NCBI GenBank assembly: GCA_944391265.1
Contig: CALXSX010000105.1
Coordinates: forward strand, 1-7,572
Direction: 5' to 3'
Source of the DNA: an uncultured Clostridia bacterium
Lineage (GTDB): Bacteria > Bacillota > Clostridia > UBA1381
Length of the DNA: 7,572 nt
A model generated the notes under the pieces. That model ran no database searches, was not told where the DNA came from, and saw only the letters and a program-made list of their open reading frames with translations. Position 1 is the first letter of the stretch; each line of letters begins with the position of its first letter. Shown here piece by piece: positions 1 to 6,182 of the stretch. The position numbers were made by a program, and so were the translations under genes.

Positions 1-392
1 ATTAATATCTCTACGGAAGTGTTTTCTTTAAAATCAAGTATTCTAATTATTTTACTTTTTATAGCTTCTATTTCTGCTATTTGAATAACCTTTTCCTTTG
101 CTTTATTTTCATCATTCGGTTGTTGGCTGGGCAAGAGGATAAAAGTGATTATAGTTATAATGATAAAGAAAACAAGCTGTATTTTGGTTTCATTTTGCAT
201 ATTACCATAGGCTAATCGGTCTTGTATAAAACTACCTAATACTAAAACGGGCTGGAAAATAAGCCCTCCCCAGAAGAATTTTTCGTTTTTTTTGACAATA
301 GCTATTATATACGTAATAATAGCTATTGATATAGGACTAAATAACAAAATAAATATAATTAAAAGGTCTATCAGTTCGGAAATTGTACTCAA
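1..392 (-). CDS. Unrecognised small membrane protein, TTG start, 5' part only (runs off left edge)
   Basis: Reading down from a TTG at 392, the frame stays open for 130 codons to the window edge. An AGAGGTGG ribosome binding site lies 6 bases upstream (399-406). The product begins MSTISELIDL and has three hydrophobic segments at about residues 7-33, 39-56 and 70-87. A charged, probably helical tail follows from about residue 93, rich in Lys, Glu and Ile. Basic residues (KKNEK) lie between segments 1 and 2. I do not recognise a family and find no catalytic motif. The sequence is very AT-rich: bases 1-60 and 301-360 hold only 12 and 11 G+C, well below the operon to the right, which suggests acquired DNA. 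It lies 64 bases downstream of the small frameshifted ORF and may share its transcript. The TTG start is supported by the ribosome binding site and by the hydrophobic N-terminus starting directly after it. The C-terminus is not visible. Confidence 0.65.
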   Translation of the reverse strand, partial: MSTISELIDLLIIFILLFSPISIAIITYIIAIVKKNEKFFWGGLIFQPVLVLGSFIQDRLAYGNMQNETKIQLVFFIIITIITFILLPSQQPNDENKAKEKVIQIAEIEAIKSKIIRILDFKENTSVEIL

Positions 393-398
393 AACACT

Positions 399-406
399 CC
401 ACCTCT
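399..406 (-). promoter_or_regulatory. Ribosome binding site deciding the TTG start at 392
   Basis: On the minus strand this reads AGAGGTGG and sits 6 bases before TTG. No ATG lies near it in that frame, so it is the main support for the start. The same AGAGGTG core precedes the small ORF at 589. Confidence 0.6.
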
Positions 407-455
407 TTAGTATAAATTTAAAAATAAAAAGTGAGATAACACTGACCTCATAACT

Positions 456-589
456 TTAACTGTTATTTACGGTGTCAATAGCTTTCTTCACACCAATAGG
501 ACGAATAATCATAAAAATCAAAATTGTAACAACACTTTGATATATTCCTATTTTGTAGTCTAATTCTTTTATTTTTTACGTTCGTTCAT
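456..589 (-). pseudogene. Small single-helix protein ORF, split by a -1 frameshift at an A6 run
   Basis: An ATG at 587-589 follows an AGAGGTG ribosome binding site (594-600, spacing 4). Read straight, the frame encodes only MNERKK and stops at TAA just after six A residues (573-578). If one A is re-read, the frame continues to TAA at 456-458. The joined product has 44 residues: a basic start (KKIKELDYK), one hydrophobic stretch at about 19-29, then a soluble end with IRPIGVKKAIDTVNNS. The second frame has no start codon with a ribosome binding site of its own, so the two parts make sense only together. Options are a sequencing or assembly error in the homopolymer, a real inactivating indel, or slippage on AAA AAA next to a stop codon. 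The family is unknown. It lies between a decayed upstream frame and the TTG membrane gene, all on the same strand. Confidence 0.45.
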
Positions 590-598
590 AAGGCACCT

Positions 599-751
599 CT
601 AAAAATATGGGCGGGTAGCGTAATGTTCATAATTGCCGTTTATGCGTTGTTCTAACAACTTTTTTGCTAATTTAATGGAATTACCGGGCGAAGCAGGAAT
701 TTTGTAATGAAGGTTCTTTGTTTCTGGTATGCCGCGTACATGTTGAAAATT
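599..751 (-). pseudogene. C-terminal remnant of an unrecognised gene
   Basis: A 50-codon open frame runs down to TAG at 599-601, with an in-frame TGA upstream at 752-754 and no usable start codon. The translation looks protein-like, with segments such as KNLHYKIPASPGNSIKLAKK and EQRINGNYEHYATRPYF at the end. Its stop codon overlaps the AGAGGTG ribosome binding site of the 44-residue ORF, an arrangement typical of consecutive operon genes. Directly upstream, another minus-strand frame (about 665-789) is also open and protein-like (FDNLLAPSIEIFNMYAAYQK), consistent with a gene broken by frameshifts. Against this, the plus strand of the same DNA also has short open frames, including a 40-codon ATG frame at 707-829. 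The coding call is therefore tentative, and I do not recognise the family. Confidence 0.3.
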
Positions 752-754
752 TCA

Positions 755-856
755 ATCGAAGGCGCGAGCAGGTTGTCAAAGTATCCCCTGCAACATGTCC
801 CGCAGCATGATGATGTATCATTCAAATAAAAAATAATAAAATTTTTATTAAACTAC
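755..856. other. Intergenic patch, possible degraded coding DNA or repeat
   Basis: The stretch 755-830 is richer in G+C than the DNA on either side and has short open readings on both strands but no gene I can support. From about 823 it becomes almost pure A+T, leading into the promoter of the L,D-transpeptidase. A small odd palindrome, TTGAAAATTTCAA, lies just left of it at 743-755. I see no insertion-sequence ends or tRNA-like structure. Confidence 0.3.
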
Positions 857-885
857 TTTTCAAAACTCAATCCATATGCTATAAT
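857..885 (+). promoter_or_regulatory. Sigma-A-type promoter of the L,D-transpeptidase gene
   Basis: The -10 box TATAAT (880-885) is a perfect match and is preceded by TG plus one base (877-879), giving an extended -10. Seventeen bases upstream is TTTTCA (857-862), matching four of six bases of TTGACA. Transcription would start at about 891-893, leaving a short leader of roughly 23 bases to the ATG. The run is embedded in AT-rich DNA. Confidence 0.7.
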
Positions 886-900
886 TAACTAAAAAATATA

Positions 901-907
901 AGGAAGG
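901..907 (+). promoter_or_regulatory. Ribosome binding site of the L,D-transpeptidase gene
   Basis: AGGAAGG lies 7 bases before the ATG at 915, a good spacing. It fixes the start at the Met just before the basic signal-peptide head. Confidence 0.7.
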
Positions 908-914
908 TACCACC

Positions 915-2144
915 ATGAAGAAAAAAGGATTTTTATTTCTGCTATCGATTGTTGCAGCTATGACATTTATGTCCGCGATATTTTCAGTGTCTGCATCAAG
1001 TGCACAAACTTTAAGCACAGTTGATATTGAATTCCAAATAAAATCTGCTGAAGTCAATCTTCCGTCTGAAGCAAATCTAACTTTATTTGACGGGAATAAA
1101 AAATACTACGCTACCGTCATCATTGGATCTTCTGTCGATTCGGCAATTGCGCATTTTGACGTTGATCCGTTTTCGCCCGGAAAGGATTTTAAACTCACAA
1201 TCGAGTCAGGCTTCTCATCTGTAATCTACTACGACTACAAGTTTGAAAAGGGCTCAGAGATAGGGCTTTGGACATATACCGATGTAAATACATCGCTGCC
1301 AGTGTCTGTGTTTCACATGAGCGCTGTTGCTGAAAAAACAAAACCTGTTCAGTATTATGCTGATTTTAACTTTTATCCTCTGACTGTACCAGCGCAGTAC
1401 CACGACGGCGTCTTATACGTACCCGCGGCAGAAGGCGCAAGAGCTATGGGCGTACCGTATATAGTATACGTTCCTGAGACTGGTGAAATAACTTATTACA
1501 TTTTTGATGATAAAATAACCATGTACCTCGGTTCAACAAGTGCAACAGCATACGGCTACGGCTATACTCTGGATGCTCCGCCAGTCATCTTAAACGAATA
1601 CCCATACATACCGCTCCTGTCATTTGCCGAGATTGTTGATGCGGACGTGATTTTGCAAAACGAGCCAGACCATGTAAACGCTGTGGTATCAACATCAAAA
1701 GTGGCACTTAAAAACGGTGCTAAATATGCAAATGAACAGCGCATGAATTCATCGGGAATAAGCAGCAGCACAAATTATATGATATGGGTAAACAAAAGCG
1801 AGTACAAGCTCCGCGTTTTCACCGGCAGCAAAAACAACTGGAATCAAATCGCTGAATTTACCTGTGCTATCGGAAAGGATTCAACCCCTACGTGTACAGG
1901 TGTTTACAAATACTATTCAAAAGAAAAAATGTGGGCATACAGTTCCTACTATGTCGGACCTATAATGCGCTTTAACGGCGGATATGCAATACACAGCACC
2001 CTGCTGAGGTACAACGGTACACCGTATGACAACAGAGTCGGTATGAAGCTGTCTCACGGCTGCGTCCGCCTTCGGGCACAGGATATAAATTGGCTTGTGA
2101 ATACGATACCTCTTTACTCGACTATTTACATAACCAACAGCTAA
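915..2144 (+). CDS. Secreted L,D-transpeptidase (YkuD domain) with copper-amine-oxidase-N-like domain
   Basis: The 409-residue product is probably an exported cell-wall enzyme that forms meso-DAP to meso-DAP (3-3) peptidoglycan cross-links or attaches ligands to stem peptides. Residues 1-27 are a signal peptide: MKKK head, hydrophobic core, and a likely cut after VSA (27) or SSA (30). No lipobox or sortase motif is seen. Residues about 35-135 form an unrecognised beta-rich region. Residues about 145-250 resemble the copper amine oxidase N-terminal-like domain common in clostridial wall proteins (VLYVPAAEGARAMGV, then PYIPLLSFAEI). Residues about 285-408 are the YkuD domain, with conserved His360 and the catalytic SHGCVRL motif holding Ser380, His381, Cys383 and Arg385. 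All key residues are present, so activity is likely. It is a single-gene unit with its own promoter, convergent with the peptidase operon, and its TAA lies inside the terminator arm. Substrate and wall location are inferred from the family. Confidence 0.9.
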   Translation: MKKKGFLFLLSIVAAMTFMSAIFSVSASSAQTLSTVDIEFQIKSAEVNLPSEANLTLFDGNKKYYATVIIGSSVDSAIAHFDVDPFSPGKDFKLTIESGFSSVIYYDYKFEKGSEIGLWTYTDVNTSLPVSVFHMSAVAEKTKPVQYYADFNFYPLTVPAQYHDGVLYVPAAEGARAMGVPYIVYVPETGEITYYIFDDKITMYLGSTSATAYGYGYTLDAPPVILNEYPYIPLLSFAEIVDADVILQNEPDHVNAVVSTSKVALKNGAKYANEQRMNSSGISSSTNYMIWVNKSEYKLRVFTGSKNNWNQIAEFTCAIGKDSTPTCTGVYKYYSKEKMWAYSSYYVGPIMRFNGGYAIHSTLLRYNGTPYDNRVGMKLSHGCVRLRAQDINWLVNTIPLYSTIYITNS

Positions 2145-2176
2145 AAAAATGAGAGCGAATGCTCTCATTTTTTTAG
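2141..2176. terminator. Bidirectional rho-independent terminator between convergent genes
   Basis: This is a perfect 16-bp inverted repeat: CTAAAAAAATGAGAGC at 2141-2156, a GAAT loop, then its exact complement at 2161-2176. The GC part of the stem is GAGAGC/GCTCTC. The flanking A7 and T7 tracts provide a U-run in either direction, so it can stop both the transpeptidase transcript and the minus-strand operon. It overlaps the TAA of the plus gene and ends one base before the last codon of the minus-strand gene. Confidence 0.88.
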
Positions 2177-2177
2177 T

Positions 2178-3125
2178 TTATCGACACAGATATAATTTTA
2201 AAAGTTTTAACGCACATTCTATATCTTTCGTGCTTGCAATTTCGCTGGGTGAAAAAATATTCCGTACAGGAACTGAGATTCCGCCCGTCTTTACTCCCAT
2301 ACCACATGTCTGAACGGCACCGGCACATGCGCGCATATTCGAATTTACTTCAAGCTGATAATCAATAGCTTCAGCGTTTGCAAGCTCTGTAAGCTTCTCT
2401 CTGACCTCGTGATGTGCTATGACAGATTTATCCATCACCTTAACCGTACAGCCTCCGCCAAGTCTGACATGGCTCTCCCCGCCCGGGACATCATCGCAAG
2501 CCGTTGTATCAACTGAGACCGCATAATCTGCACCGATTCCGTAAGCCGCCGTTTTTGCTCCGCGCATACCTACCTCTTTTTGCGTTGAAAATATAAAATA
2601 AAGCTCATTTTCTGGCTGTTTAATTTCTTTTATGGCACGTGTCAGAATGTAACAGCCTACACGGCCGCTGAGCGATTTGGACACTATTATACCACTGTTT
2701 TCAATAAAATCTCCGCAAAAGCACGCCATGTCGCCCGGATTTATTCCACCGTCTACTCCGGCGTCAATATACATCTTACTCACATCAAAATTATCATTGT
2801 CATTTTCACTTGCTATCAGCCCTGCTGTACCATTCTCAAAAACAACACGTCTGCCTGCAAGACTGCGTTTATCGACACCCCCCACAAGGGCAAAACGTAA
2901 AAATCCGTTATTCTCTAAAGCAGTGACTATTACACCGGTTTCATCCATATTAGTTACCGCAATAATTTTATTTCCGCCTTTTCCTTTTCTTGCTATCAGG
3001 TTTCCCAAAGCGTCGGTATAAATTTCATCGCAGAAGCTCTGAATCTCGTTTATTATAATATCTCTTACAGCATCTTCTCTGCCCGAAGGCCCAAAACACT
3101 GTGTGTATTTCTTCAAGAGTTCCAA
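2178..3125 (-). CDS. M42 peptidase-like protein lacking most active-site residues (probable pseudoenzyme)
   Basis: This 315-residue protein aligns along its length with the two M42 aminopeptidases upstream, for example FGPSGRE near the N-terminus, VGGVDKR, EVGMRGAKTAA and ISVPVRNIFSP. The residues M42 enzymes need are largely replaced. The first metal His is Asn59 (TNMDETG), the bridging Asp of the DDR motif is Ser153 (SLSGRVG), the catalytic Glu of QEEVG is Lys183 (QKEVG), and the last metal His is Phe291. Glu184 and Asp206 remain. It is also about 26-31 residues shorter, mostly in the segment after residue 100, where the active relatives carry a His-containing insert. Peptidase activity is therefore unlikely; a role in complex formation or regulation of its neighbours is inference. 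The start is TTG, with AGGAGGT 8 bases upstream (3134-3140). It overlaps the preceding gene by 13 bases, and the frame is intact, which argues against simple decay. Confidence 0.85.
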   Translation of the reverse strand: MELLKKYTQCFGPSGREDAVRDIIINEIQSFCDEIYTDALGNLIARKGKGGNKIIAVTNMDETGVIVTALENNGFLRFALVGGVDKRSLAGRRVVFENGTAGLIASENDNDNFDVSKMYIDAGVDGGINPGDMACFCGDFIENSGIIVSKSLSGRVGCYILTRAIKEIKQPENELYFIFSTQKEVGMRGAKTAAYGIGADYAVSVDTTACDDVPGGESHVRLGGGCTVKVMDKSVIAHHEVREKLTELANAEAIDYQLEVNSNMRACAGAVQTCGMGVKTGGISVPVRNIFSPSEIASTKDIECALKLLKLYLCR

Positions 3126-4138
3126 CCCAGAATACCTCCTATCTCACTTAAATACATTTTTGTAAAATCATAAAGCGCTTTCACATCACTAAAATCAGCA
3201 ACGCCTACAGGTGAATGAAGATACCTGCATGGCACAGATGCCGACGCTGTGAGAACGCCGCCTGCGGCAAGATGTATACTCCCTGCATCGTTGCCGCCCA
3301 TTGTGGTTTTCTTAAGCTGTACAGGAATATTATTCGCCTCAGCGCAAATAACAAGTTTTTTAAGCAGCGCTGTATTAGTAATTGATGCAGAATCCATAAA
3401 TGAAAGCGCAACGCCGCCGCCAGAAGCTGTTACCTGCTGCGATTTTTTCGTCTTGTACACATCTGAACAGGTTGTGCTTTCAAGAACAAGCGCCGCATCA
3501 GGTTTTAGTCTTTCAGCACATATCCTGCTTCCTCTGAGGCCTACCTCCTCCTGAACGGTAAAACACACATACGTATCATATTCCGGCTTCACTTTCAGAA
3601 TCTCGGCAAGCACAGCACAGCCGGCTCTGTCATCAATCGCTTTCGCTTTGAACTTATTTCCTCCAAGCTTACCAAAGGTCGTGTCAAATACGGCATAATC
3701 ACCGATCTCTATATGCTTTTTCGCATCATCAGCGCTTTTTGCGCCTATATCTATATACAAATCTTTGATTTTCGGCACCGATTCACGCTCGCCTTCAGAA
3801 AGAAGATGTATCGCCTTAACGCCTATTATTCCCTTTGTTCCGTTTGAAAAAACGACCTTTTTCCCAAGTATTACCCTTGTGTCAATGCCTCCGACCGCCT
3901 TAAATTTTACATACCCCGTGTCGGTTATCTTAGAAGCAATAAACCCAACCTCGTCCATGTGTGCTGACAGCATGATTTTTTTTGTATGGTCTCTTCCATT
4001 TTTCAAAGCGACCACATTTCCTAAATAATCAAAATCAATAATATCAGCTCTGTCTTTTATCTCGTCTACTATAATTTTTCTTACGGCACCCTCGTCTCCG
4101 CTCGCGCCGCAAGCATTACAAAGCTTTTCTAACAGCAT
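3113..4138 (-). CDS. M42 family metallo-aminopeptidase (glutamyl aminopeptidase/TET type)
   Basis: The 341-residue product is a cytosolic two-metal exopeptidase expected to trim N-terminal residues from short peptides. M42 enzymes usually assemble into tetrahedral dodecamers. The active-site set is complete: His60 and Asp62 in SAHMDEVGF, Asp169 in AIDDRAG, catalytic Glu197 and metal-ligand Glu198 in VQEEVGLRG, Glu220 in LVLESTT and His308 in CRYLHSP. The ligand at 220 is Glu, whereas the neighbouring paralog has Asp there; both occur in the family. The GGNDAG motif near residue 281 is present. Length is normal for the family. The start is ATG, with GGAGG 7 bases upstream (4146-4150). It overlaps the upstream paralog by 10 bases and the downstream pseudoenzyme by 13. 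It may be annotated elsewhere as endoglucanase M (CelM) or FrvX/YsdC-like, names with little functional meaning here. Substrate preference cannot be read from sequence. Confidence 0.9.
   Translation of the reverse strand: MLLEKLCNACGASGDEGAVRKIIVDEIKDRADIIDFDYLGNVVALKNGRDHTKKIMLSAHMDEVGFIASKITDTGYVKFKAVGGIDTRVILGKKVVFSNGTKGIIGVKAIHLLSEGERESVPKIKDLYIDIGAKSADDAKKHIEIGDYAVFDTTFGKLGGNKFKAKAIDDRAGCAVLAEILKVKPEYDTYVCFTVQEEVGLRGSRICAERLKPDAALVLESTTCSDVYKTKKSQQVTASGGGVALSFMDSASITNTALLKKLVICAEANNIPVQLKKTTMGGNDAGSIHLAAGGVLTASASVPCRYLHSPVGVADFSDVKALYDFTKMYLSEIGGILGWNS
3134..3140 (-). promoter_or_regulatory. Ribosome binding site deciding the TTG start at 3125
   Basis: AGGAGGT on the minus strand is an almost perfect anti-16S match, 8 bases before TTG. 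It lies inside the end of the upstream M42 gene. It supports translation of the degenerate paralog as an independent protein. Confidence 0.75.
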
Positions 4139-5169
4139 AGAAGGTCCTCCGAATCAATATCATAATTTTCAATAAATCTGTATATGAGGTTCCTCACAGC
4201 TTCAATATCAGAAAGCTGCATCATCTCAACGGGATTATGCATATACTTCACTGGAATTGACAAAAGAGCTGTCGCAACACCACTGCCGGAAACCTGGATT
4301 TCCCAGGCATTAGTGCCTGTGTAGCCGCCGTCGGTATCAATCTCAAACGGTATATTGAAGCGCTCACAAAGCTTAATAAGTCGTTTCTTTATACCGTTAT
4401 GGACGTTCGGCCCTGACGATATGATACAACCGCTGCCACACAGATATGCGTCCTCGGAATTGTCGGGCGTCACAGCGTGGCACACATCTACAGATATGGC
4501 TATATCGGGCTTTATGATGTTTGCGGCAGTTTTTGCACCGCGAAGACCTACTTCTTCCTGAACGGTTGCAACGAAATAAATATCAGCATTTAAATCAAGG
4601 TTTTGAACCCTTCTTAAAACATCGATTACGACAGTTGTTCCCGCCCTGTCATCGAGAGCTTTCAGAGAAATATTCCCGTTCATGAGCTCTCCGCACGACT
4701 GCGAAAGCGTCACAGGAGTGCCTATGCGTATAATCTTTTTCAGTTCTTCGGCACTGTAACCTGTATCTATCGCCATATCCTCAGGTTTCATGGGCTTTTT
4801 GCTCTCATCCTTTGTCTGAAGGTGCGGCGGTTTGGCACCTATCACTCCCGGAATATCCGATTTCCCGTGCAAAATCACCTCACAGGATGGAAGTATTCTA
4901 TCGTCAATTCCGCCAACATTTACAAAGCTCACGAATCCGTTTTCATCGATTCCTGAAACCATTAGCCCTATTTCATCGATGTGACCTTCTATCATTATTT
5001 TCGTGCTGTTTTCAAGCCCTGATTTTTTTTCGGCTATAACGTTTCCAAGGCTGTCACGGTAGACATTATCAGCGTACAACTTCATCATCCTTATAATTTC
5101 ATCGGACAATCTGTACTCAAAGCCTGAAATTCCTCTCAGATCGCTGAGTTTTTTTACAAGTTCTTTCAA
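4129..5169 (-). CDS. M42 family metallo-aminopeptidase (first of three tandem paralogs)
   Basis: The 346-residue product is a cytosolic two-metal aminopeptidase of the M42 (TET) family. The visible residues are His63 and Asp65 in EGHIDEIGL, Asp173 in ALDDRAG, catalytic Glu205 and ligand Glu206 in VQEEVGLRG, Asp228 in SVDVCHA and His311 in VKYMHNP. A GAKPPHL segment near 111-117 corresponds to the His-bearing loop of the family, and GGYTGTNAW near 281 matches the glycine-rich substrate region. The start is TTG at 5167-5169, giving TTGA overlapping the holB stop by four bases; AAGGAG lies 11 bases upstream (5181-5186), a little far. The product start, MKELVKKLSDLRGISG, fits the family N-terminus, so the TTG is probably right. 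Translation is likely coupled to holB. The pairing with a second active and a third inactive paralog suggests hetero-oligomers, which is inference. Confidence 0.9.
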   Translation of the reverse strand: MKELVKKLSDLRGISGFEYRLSDEIIRMMKLYADNVYRDSLGNVIAEKKSGLENSTKIMIEGHIDEIGLMVSGIDENGFVSFVNVGGIDDRILPSCEVILHGKSDIPGVIGAKPPHLQTKDESKKPMKPEDMAIDTGYSAEELKKIIRIGTPVTLSQSCGELMNGNISLKALDDRAGTTVVIDVLRRVQNLDLNADIYFVATVQEEVGLRGAKTAANIIKPDIAISVDVCHAVTPDNSEDAYLCGSGCIISSGPNVHNGIKKRLIKLCERFNIPFEIDTDGGYTGTNAWEIQVSGSGVATALLSIPVKYMHNPVEMMQLSDIEAVRNLIYRFIENYDIDSEDLLCC

Positions 5170-6152
5170 TCTACGTCCATCTCCTTAACAGTCAGCGCAA
5201 AATACATACCCATATGCTTAGGGCTCACGTTTCGTTTCTGCATTTCGCAGCATTTTATCAGTATTTCCTCGGCGAAAACGGCCTTCTGAGGAAATATCCT
5301 ATAACAGATATTAAGAAGCTTGTCACGGTAATCAGAATTTACCACTTTGTCTGCAAGCTCCTCGCTTAAAAATACAACATCTCTCACCATAAGCATCAAA
5401 ATATTTAGTATATCATCCAGTCTTTCCTTATTTTTATCAAAAAATTCGGAAACGTAAAAGCTGTCCTCATAGCTGTCCGAAAATATTTTTGTAAGAATAT
5501 CAGCGCAGGCAGAGCGTATTGCCTTGAACTCAGCGTCTGACAAAAGCGCATCGAGCACAGCGGGATTACCGTTAGAATATCTGACATAAAACGCCGAATC
5601 TTCTGTCAGGTCAGGATACTTTTTAGCAATATACTCATACATTTTTTTATCGGAAAGCGGGCCGAGAGTTATCAGAGAACACCTTGAACGAATCGTCGGC
5701 AGAAGAAGTGCCGAATCAGACACCGTAATTAAAAACACAGCATATTCTGGCGGCTCCTCAAGCGTTTTTAAAAGCGCGTTCTGAGACTCCTCTGTAATAA
5801 TATCACCGTCAATAATGTAAACTTTCTTTTCTGATGAAAACGGCTTTATGAATGCGTCATCGTTAATATGTCTTATAACCTCTACGCCTATGCTTTTCTT
5901 TTTTTCGGCAGGTCTCGCAAGCGTTATGTCGGGATTTGTCCCTGCCTTTGCCATAATGCAGGGCGTGCATTCACCGCAAGGCTTTGTAAATTTCTGGGAG
6001 CAAACAAGCGCACACGCCATAAGCTGCGAAAAAGTGTCGCCGCCAAGACCGGGAGCTGCTTCTATTATATATGCGTGCGAATTTTTTCTGCTGCGTATAG
6101 ATTCTACTACAGCCTGTGCCTCCTTTTCATGATATATCTCATATCCGTACAT
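5166..6152 (-). CDS. holB: DNA polymerase III delta' subunit (clamp loader)
   Basis: The 328-residue product is the AAA+ delta' subunit that works with tau/gamma and delta to load the beta sliding clamp. The N-terminus matches the family (HEKEAQAVVESIRSRKNSHAY). The P-loop position reads APGLGGDTF, without the usual Lys, as is common for delta', which need not bind ATP. A zinc module is formed by Cys51, Cys59, Cys62 and Cys65. The Walker B-like region at 111-117 (VYIIDGD) is followed by the signature ESQNALLKTLEEPP (122-135). Sensor-1/SRC reads TIRSRCS (153-159), giving the SRC trans-finger to a neighbouring subunit. The C-terminal collar domain is poorly conserved, as usual. The start is ATG at 6150-6152 with only a weak G-rich run (6164-6169) as ribosome binding site; an in-frame TAA further up limits other choices. 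It lies 30 bases after the RseC-like gene and overlaps the M42 gene by four bases. Confidence 0.93.
   Translation of the reverse strand: MYGYEIYHEKEAQAVVESIRSRKNSHAYIIEAAPGLGGDTFSQLMACALVCSQKFTKPCGECTPCIMAKAGTNPDITLARPAEKKKSIGVEVIRHINDDAFIKPFSSEKKVYIIDGDIITEESQNALLKTLEEPPEYAVFLITVSDSALLLPTIRSRCSLITLGPLSDKKMYEYIAKKYPDLTEDSAFYVRYSNGNPAVLDALLSDAEFKAIRSACADILTKIFSDSYEDSFYVSEFFDKNKERLDDILNILMLMVRDVVFLSEELADKVVNSDYRDKLLNICYRIFPQKAVFAEEILIKCCEMQKRNVSPKHMGMYFALTVKEMDVD
5181..5186 (-). promoter_or_regulatory. Ribosome binding site for the TTG start at 5169
   Basis: AAGGAG on the minus strand lies within the last codons of holB, 11 bases before TTG. The spacing is longer than ideal, so termination-reinitiation at the overlapping TTGA may matter. 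Confidence 0.55.
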
Positions 6153-6182
6153 AAACTTTGTTACCCCCCGAAAGCGATAAAA

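Noticed and set aside
409..414. Minus-strand TATACT as a -10 box
   Set aside because: Transcription would begin within the ribosome binding site at 399-406, leaving no usable leader.
450..478. Minus-strand TTGACA (473-478) as a promoter for the membrane gene at 392
   Set aside because: The -35 is perfect, but the sequence 17 bases on (AGTTAT) matches only three of six -10 bases, and the hexamer lies inside the small ORF. Possible but not supported enough to list.
743..755. TTGAAAATTTCAA as an operator or recombination site
   Set aside because: A short AT-rich palindrome of this size is expected by chance, and nothing nearby pairs with it.
860..1057. Minus-strand 65-codon frame over the promoter and signal peptide of the L,D-transpeptidase
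   Set aside because: It overlaps a strong promoter and a recognised coding start and has no motif or homolog-like features.
2677..3021. Plus-strand 114-codon open frame opposite the third M42 gene
   Set aside because: It is antisense to a clear family member, has Pro/Ser/Leu-rich shadow composition and no ribosome binding site of note.
5166..6152. Missing Walker A Lys in holB as a sign of decay
   Set aside because: Delta' subunits commonly lack a working P-loop; the zinc module, LLKTLEEPP and SRC motifs are intact.
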